Below, piece by piece: positions 43,734 through 51,411 of a stretch of DNA of 64,000 nucleotides. Every line of letters begins with the position of its first letter. Position 1 is the stretch's first letter. Origin of the DNA: DATJPR01 sp963752915 (GTDB lineage Bacteria; Bacteroidota; Ignavibacteria; UBA10030; UBA6906). The stretch spans positions 1-64,000 of the forward strand of contig CAVVZZ010000003.1 in NCBI GenBank assembly GCA_963752915.1, read 5' to 3'. The notes beneath the pieces were generated by a model. That model made no database searches. It had not been told where the DNA came from and saw only the letters and a list, made by a program, of their open reading frames with translations. A program made the translations under genes and the position numbers.

Positions 43734-43908
43734 GAAATTTTAAATTTTAGATTTTAAGTTTTAGATTTTTGGAAAAGCGGCATAGGAAAGTTGAAGGAGA
43801 GTTGCGACCAGCTAATTCTCAGTCGCCACAGCTCTCAATTCATTCTGCAGAAATTAGCCGCTCCCCCTCAAAAAAATTTAAAATCTAAAATCTAAAATTT
43901 AAAATTTC
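43734..43908. repeat. AT-rich heptad arms in inverted orientation between two tRNAs
   Basis: 43734-43770 is built of units such as TAAATTT, TAGATTT, TAAGTTT, TAGATTT; 43870-43908 is the inverted version (AAATTTA, AAATCTA, AAATCTA, AAATTTA). About 100 bases of ordinary sequence separate the arms, which abut tRNA-Glu and tRNA-Gln. Confidence 0.85.
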
Positions 43909-43909
43909 G

Positions 43910-43980
43910 CTGCCCCGCAAGGATTCGAACCTCGATAAGCAGATCCAGAGTCTGCCGTCTTGCCATTAGACGACGGGGCA
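43910..43980 (-). tRNA. tRNA-Gln (anticodon CTG)
   Basis: Read on the reverse strand: acceptor TGCCCCG pairs with CGGGGCA, D-arm GTCTAATGGCAAGAC, anticodon stem GCAGA/TCTGC with loop CTCTGGA (anticodon CTG), T-arm with GGTTCGAATCC, discriminator G. CCA is not encoded. A degenerate copy is found at 49021-49084. Confidence 0.93.
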
Positions 43981-44442
43981 AACATGTAAAAGGACACATA
44001 ATTTACGCATTTCCCTCGAAAGTGTCAACGTGGTTTGACCCAGGCCGCCCCCCCGCTTCGTCAACGGTTGTACACCGTTTTATCAACACAATTCACTGCA
44101 GAAACTCCTCACTGCTCAGACCCGGGCGGCAGCGTTTGCTTTTGGAGATGGCGAGTGATATGTTTGCCCCACAGAAACATTGGCGCCCGATGGCTTGATA
44201 AGCCAGGGGAGAGCCGCGATGGAGTCTGAAGTAGTTCCCCCGAAGTAACCTCGCCCTGAACGAACGAGCGAAGCCGAAGGACGCACCACGACAACGTGCT
44301 GGCGTAAGCCATCCCGCTCCGCTCATTCCGATTCAACACATTCAGCTTCTTACTCGATGGAGGAGTCAGAATGTCCATTCTCTTCATTGTCTTCCTTCCA
44401 GTCAGTCCTTTCCTACGGCGTTTGCGTTGAAAGGAAAACAAG
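43981..44442. other. 462-base gap after tRNA-Gln
   Basis: No convincing gene. Overlapping short frames on both strands look like chance. The last 100 bases presumably hold the promoter of the repeat protein; GAAAGGAAAACAAG before 44443 supplies its ribosome-binding site. Confidence 0.45.
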
Positions 44443-46266
44443 ATGAGAACTCAAGCCTTCTGTCTCGCACTTGCCACCGTTCTGCTTTGTCCTTTTGTCT
44501 CTGCTCGGGGGCTTCAGACAAACGGTTTTAACCACCAGCAGGATCCACACCATCCGTTCATTGGTACGAAGACCCTCCAAAGTTCGCCCGATGGAATGTC
44601 GGGGCCTGTCATTTCACATCGATTGAAGCCGGAATATGGACGGCGATTTGATTCTCCTCGAGTGAGCCATGTGCAATCGTCATTCGCCGCTGGGATGATC
44701 ATCGCAAACGGCATCCAACAACGACGCGGTCCCCAAAAGAAGATATCTTCAGCACAATCACAATTCTATGTTATTGACACCGTGATTGTTCTCAGCACAT
44801 CCGACACGACGAGGCATCTGTGTGCTTTCAACGCTAATGCAAAAAAAACAACCGATGTGACGCAGAGTGCGAGGGGTGGTCTCTGGCTGGATACAATGCG
44901 CGAGACTAATATGTATGATGCAAGCAGCAATATGCTTTCAGATTTGTACGAGTATTGCTCGAAGGTGCAAGGGGTAAATCAATGGGTGAGCAATTGGCGC
45001 GATACGTACGGCTATGATGCAAACGGAAATATACTCACCTCTATGTACGAAGCGTGGTCGAACGGCCAAATGGCAGGTGGTACGCGCTCGTCGTACACGT
45101 ATGATGCCAATGGAAATCTGCTCACCCATCTGTACGAATCCTGGTGGAACGGTCAATGGATGAATGATTCGCGCGCGACGTGCACCTATGATGCTAACGG
45201 CAATATGCTCACCTATTTGTACGAATCATGGGCGAACGCCCAGTGGGGGAACAGTGGGCGCGAGACGTATACCTATGATGCGAACGGAAATCCGCTCATC
45301 TCATTATATGAAGAATGGGTGACCGGTCAGTGGGGGAACATTGGGCGCCAGACGCGCACCTATGATGCAAATGGATACATGCTCACCCATTTGTACGAAT
45401 ACTGGTCGAACGGTCAGTGGGGGAACAGTGAGCGCTGGACGTACACGTATGATGCAAGCGGAAACACGCTCATTGCTTTGTTTGAACAATTGACGAACGG
45501 TCAGTGGGGGAACAGTGGGCGCGAAAGGTATACCTATGATGCACACGCAAATATGCTCACTCATTTGTACGAATCCTGGTGGAACGGTCAATGGGTGATC
45601 GATTCGCGCAAAACGTACACCTATGATCCAAACGGATATGTGCTCACCGATATGGACGAGGTTTGGTCGATCGGTGAAGTGGTGAGTGGTGCACGCGAGA
45701 CATACACCTATGATGAAAACGGAAATATGCTCATCCATTTGTATGAATCTTGGTCGAGCGGTCAATGGGTAAATACTTGGCGCTACACATACACCTTTGA
45801 TGCAAAAGGGAATTTGGCTTCGCTTTGGTCCTACCAGTGGCTCAATTCTGCATGGACGCCCACTGACCTTCCCACGCGGGGGGGGATATATGTTGTATCT
45901 GATAGCGCAGGGAACTCCTATCATCTCGACCCCGGGTACAGCTACACCTTTCTCCGTAAGCTCTTAGTTTCAGGCGCCGCGTCTCAAAGTGGGACCGTCC
46001 CTGCAGTTTGCTCTTTGTCGCAGAATTACCCCAACCCCTTCAACCCTACGACAGAGATTCAATACACAATTGCCAATAAACAATTGACCATTGTCAAAGT
46101 GTTCGACGTTCTGGGCAGGGAGGTATCAACGTTGGTGAACGAGGTGAAGAACCCCGGAACTTACACCGTTCAATTTGACGGTGTGAATCTTGCGAGCGGA
46201 GTGTACTTCTATCGCCTCCAGGCCGGCTCGTTTGTGGAGACGAAGAGGCTTTTGTTGTTGAGGTGA
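44443..46266 (+). CDS. T9SS-sorted surface protein with eleven 29-residue YDANGN repeats
   Basis: 607 residues: signal peptide MRTQAFCLALATVLLCPFVSA, a 130-residue linker, then eleven tandem repeats (about 155-470) of the type YTYDANGNMLTHLYESW + NGQWxNxxRE, then a T9SS type A sorting domain (SLSQNYPNPFNPTTEIQYTI ... VKVFDVLGREVSTLVNE ... SGVYFYRLQAG). The repeats recall YD/RHS-type repeats in YDANGN but have their own 29-residue spacing and conserved Trp residues, so a beta-solenoid surface fibre is plausible. Within the sorting domain NKQLTIV is encoded by a heptad tract (46069-46095). Function unknown. Confidence 0.88.
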   Translation: MRTQAFCLALATVLLCPFVSARGLQTNGFNHQQDPHHPFIGTKTLQSSPDGMSGPVISHRLKPEYGRRFDSPRVSHVQSSFAAGMIIANGIQQRRGPQKKISSAQSQFYVIDTVIVLSTSDTTRHLCAFNANAKKTTDVTQSARGGLWLDTMRETNMYDASSNMLSDLYEYCSKVQGVNQWVSNWRDTYGYDANGNILTSMYEAWSNGQMAGGTRSSYTYDANGNLLTHLYESWWNGQWMNDSRATCTYDANGNMLTYLYESWANAQWGNSGRETYTYDANGNPLISLYEEWVTGQWGNIGRQTRTYDANGYMLTHLYEYWSNGQWGNSERWTYTYDASGNTLIALFEQLTNGQWGNSGRERYTYDAHANMLTHLYESWWNGQWVIDSRKTYTYDPNGYVLTDMDEVWSIGEVVSGARETYTYDENGNMLIHLYESWSSGQWVNTWRYTYTFDAKGNLASLWSYQWLNSAWTPTDLPTRGGIYVVSDSAGNSYHLDPGYSYTFLRKLLVSGAASQSGTVPAVCSLSQNYPNPFNPTTEIQYTIANKQLTIVKVFDVLGREVSTLVNEVKNPGTYTVQFDGVNLASGVYFYRLQAGSFVETKRLLLLR

Positions 46267-46314
46267 GAGCGATCTGCAACAGAAGTTGTCAGCCATTCTG
46301 AGGAAGACCGCCCT

Positions 46315-46338
46315 GAAGCCGGAAGAGATTCCGGCTTC
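46315..46338 (+). terminator. hairpin after the YDANGN-repeat gene
   Basis: Stem GAAGCCGGAA / TTCCGGCTTC with loop GAGA, followed by TTTGT. It lies 49 bases after the stop codon and is a good intrinsic terminator candidate. Confidence 0.75.
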
Positions 46339-46896
46339 TTTGTCTAGACCACATCACGTGCCGGCCTACAACAAAAGCGTGGTGTCAAGAGATTCGAAAT
46401 GTGCAAATGCTGAATATGCACAAGGGGTTCCTAAGGATCGAATCTTGCGGCCCTATCGTCGGTACAACAGTGAAGTGGTCTACACTCAGAACGTAGACCA
46501 TTTTTTTATTGCCCTGGTGGACGCATTAGATTCGAATGACCGCCATCGGTTTCAGTGTACGTCTGGCTACGCCTATCCACGTGGTTGAAATTCCGGGAGG
46601 TACGCATCCACCATGAACCCTTTGGCCTTCATAACCCAGTGTTTTGCGGTGGCACGATGCGTGCGGGTGACAATCCGACAACATTCATGTCGAGCTGCGC
46701 CATTCTTGATACAAGCACGCCCGCTCTTCAGTTCAACCGGCGGGCGTATCCCCATCGAGACGAGTGACAGAGCCAATCCGGAGACATGCTCTCTTTCACC
46801 GATGCACGGGGCCTCTCATATCAAGTCCGCACAACGCCCATGAACAATTCGACCGCAGTTTTCTCTGCGATGTTTCACAGAGTGGAGACGGATACA
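46339..46896. other. 558-base intergenic region with an orphan terminator
   Basis: Apart from the second terminator at 46476 I see no supported gene. A frame starting ATG 46613 has a GGGAGG upstream but its translation is Arg/Cys-rich and not protein-like. The start of the beta-helix gene is at 46897. Confidence 0.45.
46476..46507 (+). terminator. orphan intrinsic terminator
   Basis: Stem TGGTCTAC / GTAGACCA, 9-base loop, then seven T residues. It is 210 bases after the previous gene and already beyond that gene's own terminator, so it may end a short unannotated transcript. Confidence 0.75.
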
Positions 46897-48909
46897 ATGA
46901 AAACGTTATGGTCAGTTGTGGGAATGTTCATTTTGGGGCTGACGGGAAGCCTGTTGCAGGCGCAAACCAATGTGAGCGGGCTTGTATCGACCAATACAAC
47001 ATGGGCACTGGCGCACAGTCCCTATATCGTTACCGGCAATGTCCTGGTGCAAAGCGGAGTCACCCTCACCCTGGAACCGGGCGTAGTTGTGAAGTTTGAC
47101 AGTGCGTTGTCCATGCAAATAGACGGGACCCTGCTGGCTCGGGGGACAAGCGATAACAACATCACCTTTACCTCTCATACCGTGGACACCGCCGGCGCGT
47201 GGGGGTATATCTACTTCGGTGATGGAAGTACTGATGCGGTATTCGAGAATGACATGTACGGCAACTACCTTAGTGGAAGCATTCTCCAGTATTGCAGGAT
47301 CCAATATGCCGGAGGCGCCAATGTAACCGAGAACGGTGCCGTGCGATTGGATAATGCACATCCGTTCATCGATCATTGCATCATAGCAAACAATAGCGCG
47401 TCAGGCATTCGAGGATATAACCTCTCCGCCAGCCTGAAAATCACCAACTGTGCCATAAGCGAGAATACTACCGTTGATTACGGCGGAGGCGTTCACATCT
47501 CCGGCACCGGCACGACGCTGGTGTCAGGTAACACCATAACTGGAAATAGTGCGTTATCAGATGGCGGCGGCATCTGCAACATGTACTGGACAGCAATCAT
47601 CGTCAACAACATCGTTACCGACAACACGACTGGAGGGAACGGGGGTGGGATCGCGAGCGGGTTGGGCGGCGTGAGCTCATCGCCCATAACCAACAACATC
47701 ATTATGCGCAATGTCGCCGCGGATGACGGCGGCGGTCTGTATGTGTATAACGGCACATCCGCAGTATCCGGCAATGTCATCGCCAATAATACGGCAAACC
47801 GCGTCGGTGGTTTCTTCGCCTACGGGGGGTCCGATGCCTCGATATCCAATAATGTCATCTCCGACAATAGCGCACTCGGCATCGTGGGAGGTGTCTGGAG
47901 TCTTTCCAGTCAGTCTATACTGAATAATCAGATCATCAGAAACTCCGCAACGGACGATGCCGGCGTTCTGACTGACTACAATGGCACGATCAGGCTGAAT
48001 ACCATCGCATGGAATACCAACACCGGGTACGACAACCCGCTGAACAGAGCAATCTGTGTTGATACACATTCACTTCTTGACAGCAACAACATCCTGAGCA
48101 ATGCAGCATTCTATGAACTCTATAATGGCAATGCGCAAGGCAGCGGGGATGTTGACGCAACGAACAACTGGTGGGGAACGTCAAACGATGCGGGAGTCCA
48201 AACGAAGATCTATGATTGGTTCGACAATGGTAGCCAGGCTGTCTTGAATTACAGTCCCTACCTGACCACCCCCGACACAGCAGCTCCGGTGTCGCCACCC
48301 GCACACGTACGGAAGACAAACATCGGCGCAGGACAGACAAAGATATCGTGGACTCATAACCCGGAGCCGGATATTGCCGGATATCACGTGTACTATGGCA
48401 AACCCACCGGATACGGGTTCGCTCACGTTGTCGATGCAGGGAATGATACATCGTGCATCCTGGCAGGAGTTCCCATCACCGATACCATTGCCGTAACAGT
48501 GTACGACAGATCGTATCGTCTTGCCAATGAGTTGGAATCCACAATTGTGAACGACAACATGATCAATGGCAATGAAAGCTGGTACTCGTACGCAGTCGAT
48601 ACTGCAGCAACAAGCGGGGTCTCCTTCCAGGGCAACCCCATCCCGAAGACCAGCGCGCTGTTACAGAACTACCCCAACCCCTTTAATCCGAGTTCAGAAA
48701 TCGGATATCAGATATCTGAATTCAGACATGTCACGCTGGTCGTGTATGACCTTCTCGGCCGGGAAGTGGCAGTGCTGGTGAACGAACCGAAATCACCAGG
48801 GAGCTACGAGGTCAAATTCGACGGCTCGAATCTCCCAAGCGGCGTGTACTTCTACCGACTGCAAACGGGGAATTTCATGCAGACGAAACGTCTTTTGCTT
48901 TTGAAGTAA
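46897..48909 (+). CDS. parallel beta-helix protein with Fn3-like and T9SS domains
   Basis: 670 residues from ATG 46897 (upstream in-frame extension to 46786 rejected). Signal peptide MKTLWSVVGMFILGLTGSLLQAQ. A right-handed beta-helix (about 40-480) of short rungs with NNxIxxNxAxxxGGG motifs (GGGICNMY, GGGIASGL, GGGLYVYNG), an Fn3-like domain (TKISWTHNPEPDIAGYHVYYG) and a sorting domain (LLQNYPNPFNPSSEIGYQISEF ... LVVYDLLGREVAVLVNE). Surface-exposed; polymorphic-membrane-protein-like. YQISEF is encoded by heptads GATATCA, GATATCT, GAATTCA. No catalytic motif was recognised. Confidence 0.88.
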   Translation: MKTLWSVVGMFILGLTGSLLQAQTNVSGLVSTNTTWALAHSPYIVTGNVLVQSGVTLTLEPGVVVKFDSALSMQIDGTLLARGTSDNNITFTSHTVDTAGAWGYIYFGDGSTDAVFENDMYGNYLSGSILQYCRIQYAGGANVTENGAVRLDNAHPFIDHCIIANNSASGIRGYNLSASLKITNCAISENTTVDYGGGVHISGTGTTLVSGNTITGNSALSDGGGICNMYWTAIIVNNIVTDNTTGGNGGGIASGLGGVSSSPITNNIIMRNVAADDGGGLYVYNGTSAVSGNVIANNTANRVGGFFAYGGSDASISNNVISDNSALGIVGGVWSLSSQSILNNQIIRNSATDDAGVLTDYNGTIRLNTIAWNTNTGYDNPLNRAICVDTHSLLDSNNILSNAAFYELYNGNAQGSGDVDATNNWWGTSNDAGVQTKIYDWFDNGSQAVLNYSPYLTTPDTAAPVSPPAHVRKTNIGAGQTKISWTHNPEPDIAGYHVYYGKPTGYGFAHVVDAGNDTSCILAGVPITDTIAVTVYDRSYRLANELESTIVNDNMINGNESWYSYAVDTAATSGVSFQGNPIPKTSALLQNYPNPFNPSSEIGYQISEFRHVTLVVYDLLGREVAVLVNEPKSPGSYEVKFDGSNLPSGVYFYRLQTGNFMQTKRLLLLK

Positions 48910-48936
48910 GTCAATCTATACGTGATACGAAAACCG

Positions 48937-48970
48937 AATCCCACATCAGCGACGGTGTGGGATTTCTGTT
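48937..48970 (+). terminator. intrinsic terminator after the beta-helix gene
   Basis: Stem AATCCCAC / GTGGGATT with a 12-base loop, followed by TCTGTTT, 27 bases after the stop codon. Confidence 0.75.
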
Positions 48971-49020
48971 TCACCTCTGAATGCGAACTTGGCAAAAGAG
49001 GGAAGAAGCGGAAGGAGGAG

Positions 49021-49084
49021 CGCAGAATTCGAAACCCCGAAGACTCTCCAGAGTCTGCCGTCTAGCTACTCGACGACGGGGCAA
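49021..49084 (-). pseudogene. degenerate tRNA-Gln copy
   Basis: Read on the reverse strand it keeps TTGCCCCGTCGTC and the anticodon stem/loop GCAGACTCTGGA of the tRNA-Gln at 43910. The D-arm is altered, the T-arm is degraded and the 3' acceptor strand does not pair with TGCCCCG. One block of 17 bases and one of 13 are identical to the intact gene. It cannot fold as a tRNA. Confidence 0.8.
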
Positions 49085-49415
49085 TTCCTGGAAGCAGAGT
49101 CAAAGTGACCATTTCCGCTGAAAGATCAACGAACCCTGTCCGACCTTAATCCCGACCTCGGCCCACCGTACTTCCTTTCGATTCGACTCTTCGATTTCGT
49201 ACGAGCCTTTGGAATGGTACATCTGAAGGATATCTACGCTGCAATTCGAACCAGTCGGATGTATTCCCCGGAGCGGGGAGGTGGGCCAACAATAGTCGCA
49301 AGCCTTGGAGAAGGGGACCACTTCCAGGAACCATCGAGTGCTTACGCGGCGTTGAGTGCATGACGATGTCTCTGTTGAAGACCGCGGCGATTGCCAATGC
49401 AGATCGGAGGCTACA
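49085..49415. other. 331-base gap before the collar-domain genes
   Basis: No recognised gene. It should hold the promoter of the three collar-domain genes; CGGAGG at 49405-49410 is the ribosome-binding site of the first. Frames on the reverse strand here do not look protein-like. Confidence 0.4.
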
Positions 49416-50024
49416 ATGAGATCGAAGCCATTTGTCTCATCCCCGCAATGGTTCTGTGCGATCCTCGTATTCGGCGCAGTTACTCTGTATGCCGGGAGCG
49501 CCACCGCCCAGACACCCTTCCTCGGTCAAATCGAGATGTTTGCCGGTACCTTCGCCCCGAACGGTTGGATGTTCTGTGAAGGCCAGATCCTTCCCATCTC
49601 AGAATATTCGCCGCTCTTCAGTCTAATCGGCACAACCTACGGGGGCGACGGACAGCAGACATTTGCCCTCCCGGATCTCCGCGGAAGAGTGATTATCAGT
49701 GCAGGGCAGGGCCAGGGACTATCAAATTACCTCATCGGTGAGACCGGAGGCATGGAGACGGTGACACTAACGCAGGATCAATTGCCTCCGCATTCACACG
49801 CTCTCCTCGCAGACTCTCTCTCCGGCAGCTCTGATTCTCCCACCGGACTTCTGCCTGCCGATGCTCCTGATGGCGTCCCATCATTTGGCTCCAATCCGGT
49901 TGGTGTGATGCGTAGCGGGGCGCTTTCCAGCACCGGCGGAAACCAGCCCCACAACAATGTGAAGCCCTACCTTGCGATTCGGTATATCATTGCCGTCAAC
50001 GGCATATTCCCGTCACAAAACTGA
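49416..50024 (+). CDS. secreted phage-collar-domain (MdpB-like) protein 1
   Basis: 202 residues from ATG 49416. Signal peptide (WFCAILVFGAVTLYAGSATAQ), then a phage tail collar domain as in microcystin-dependent protein MdpB: FLGQIEMFAGTFAPNGWMFCEGQILPI, SLIGTTYGGDGQQTFALPDLRGRV, QDQLPPHSHAL and the end HNNVKPYLAIRYIIAVNGIFPSQN. Relatives are usually phage tail-fibre tips or unsecreted proteins of unknown role. First of three tandem homologues separated by 52 and 18 bases, so one transcript is likely. Confidence 0.9.
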   Translation: MRSKPFVSSPQWFCAILVFGAVTLYAGSATAQTPFLGQIEMFAGTFAPNGWMFCEGQILPISEYSPLFSLIGTTYGGDGQQTFALPDLRGRVIISAGQGQGLSNYLIGETGGMETVTLTQDQLPPHSHALLADSLSGSSDSPTGLLPADAPDGVPSFGSNPVGVMRSGALSSTGGNQPHNNVKPYLAIRYIIAVNGIFPSQN

Positions 50025-50076
50025 CGTCGACCAAAAAAACGCCTGTGCCCGTGAAGTGGAACGAAAGGAATTGCTC

Positions 50077-50685
50077 ATGCCCATGGTGATTCGGGAGATC
50101 GTGCTTCGCAAGCATGCGAGCAAATGCGTGAAGGCCTTTGCCTGTCTTCTCGTCTGTGCGACAGCGGCCCACGCGCAGAGTGCCTCACAGCCATATCTCG
50201 GACAGATCTTTGCCGTAGCGTTTGATTTCGCGCCCAAAGGCTTCGCGCAATGCAATGGACAGCTTCTCCAGATCAACCAGAATCAGGCACTGTTCTCCCT
50301 GCTCGGCACGACATACGGGGGAGACGGACGAACGACATTTGCCCTGCCGGATTTGCGGGGACGCGTGGCAATGGATGCGGGGACACTTATCACGCTTGGT
50401 GCGATGGGAGGCGAGGAGACGCATGCCCTTACCACCAACGAGATGCCCGCGCACACCCATCAACTTAACGTGAGTGGTGCTGTCGGAAGCCTTGTCGCTC
50501 CCGATAGCGCAGTGTTTGCCAGGGATCCTGGTGGTGCCGCTCGCTATGGAGCTAACCCGACAGTGGTGATGAACCCTGCAGCCGTCGGGCAGGCAGGCAC
50601 AGGGCAGCCGCACGAAAACAGGATGCCGTTCATTGTCGTGCATTACATCATCGCCCTGCAGGGAATTTTCCCATCTCGGAACTGA
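50077..50685 (+). CDS. secreted phage-collar-domain (MdpB-like) protein 2
   Basis: 202 residues from ATG 50077 (AAAGGA upstream). Signal peptide (CVKAFACLLVCATAAHAQ), then YLGQIFAVAFDFAPKGFAQCNGQLLQI, SLLGTTYGGDGRTTFALPDLRGRV, EMPAHTHQLNVSG and the end YIIALQGIFPSRN. The core matches proteins 1 and 3 closely, while the segment around 125-175 differs; in phage collars that is the variable tip. A longer in-frame start at 49972 overlaps gene 1 and loses the signal peptide. Confidence 0.9.
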   Translation: MPMVIREIVLRKHASKCVKAFACLLVCATAAHAQSASQPYLGQIFAVAFDFAPKGFAQCNGQLLQINQNQALFSLLGTTYGGDGRTTFALPDLRGRVAMDAGTLITLGAMGGEETHALTTNEMPAHTHQLNVSGAVGSLVAPDSAVFARDPGGAARYGANPTVVMNPAAVGQAGTGQPHENRMPFIVVHYIIALQGIFPSRN

Positions 50686-50703
50686 AAACGACTGGAGGCG
50701 CTC

Positions 50704-51342
50704 ATGAGGGAAAAGAGTGTGAACGCGGCATCGAAAACACGAAACCAGATGCGACGACCCATTGGTTTACTTCCACTGGTGCTCCTGGGATTGGGATTGA
50801 TGATCGGCGGCCGGAATGAAGCGAGAGGACAGGCTATTCTTGGCGAGATTTATCTTGTCCCCTATAACTTTGCCCCGGTCGGATTCGCCGACTGCAATGG
50901 CCAGCTCCTTTCCATCTCGCAGAACACCGCCCTCTTTTCATTGCTCGGCACAACGTATGGCGGAGACGGGAAGTCGACGTTCGCCCTCCCGGATCTGCGC
51001 GATCGTGTCCCGATCGGAGCCGGGCAGGGCCCGGATCGTTCCGATTACATCGAAGGGGAAATGGGCGGAGAGTCGAGCCATGTGCTCACGATCGCCGAAA
51101 TGCCCTCTCACACTCACGCAGTGATGGCGGACAGCGGAGCTGCAATATCCTCTCATCCTGCCGGCAATCTGCCGGCGCGGGACGCTGCTCAGGTTCCGCT
51201 CTACGCCGGATCGCCGAATGCAGTGGGGTCCGCAAGCGCGGTTGGGATCGCGGGAGGAGGAGCGCCACACAACAATCTTCAACCGTACCTCGGGTTGAAA
51301 TACATTATCGCAACTCAGGGTGTTTTCCCTGCGAGAAATTAA
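50704..51342 (+). CDS. secreted phage-collar-domain (MdpB-like) protein 3
   Basis: 212 residues from ATG 50704 behind CTGGAGGCGCTC. Signal-anchor-like N-terminus (IGLLPLVLLGLGLMIGGRNEARGQ), then AILGEIYLVPYNFAPVGFADCNGQLLSI, SLLGTTYGGDGKSTFALPDLRDRV, EMPSHTHAVMADSG and the end YIIATQGVFPARN. Third member of the tandem set. The YWTD-propeller T9SS gene follows after 69 bases, suggesting a shared surface function, which is inference. Confidence 0.9.
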   Translation: MREKSVNAASKTRNQMRRPIGLLPLVLLGLGLMIGGRNEARGQAILGEIYLVPYNFAPVGFADCNGQLLSISQNTALFSLLGTTYGGDGKSTFALPDLRDRVPIGAGQGPDRSDYIEGEMGGESSHVLTIAEMPSHTHAVMADSGAAISSHPAGNLPARDAAQVPLYAGSPNAVGSASAVGIAGGGAPHNNLQPYLGLKYIIATQGVFPARN

Positions 51343-51411
51343 CTCCCGCTGCGAATGATCTGCCTCAACCAGAGGCAAACGGCTCCTAGGGGAACGGAGG
51401 TCACGAACACC

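Noticed and set aside
43981..44442. Possible intron or mobile-RNA remnant (GATAAGCCAGGGGAGAGCCG region)
   Set aside because: It vaguely recalled group II intron-associated sequence, but no catalytic domain V, maturase fragment or boundary could be recognised.
44443..46266. RHS toxin with YD repeats
   Set aside because: No RHS core-protease motif, no C-terminal toxin, wrong repeat period, and the protein ends in a T9SS sorting domain.
46613..46843. 76-codon forward ORF with a GGGAGG upstream
   Set aside because: Composition (many Arg, Cys, Ser and Pro) is not protein-like and it overlaps the start of the beta-helix gene.
49416..51342. Prophage or phage-tail-like injection system
   Set aside because: Only collar-domain proteins are present, each with a signal peptide; no sheath, tube, baseplate, AAA ATPase or lysis gene is nearby.
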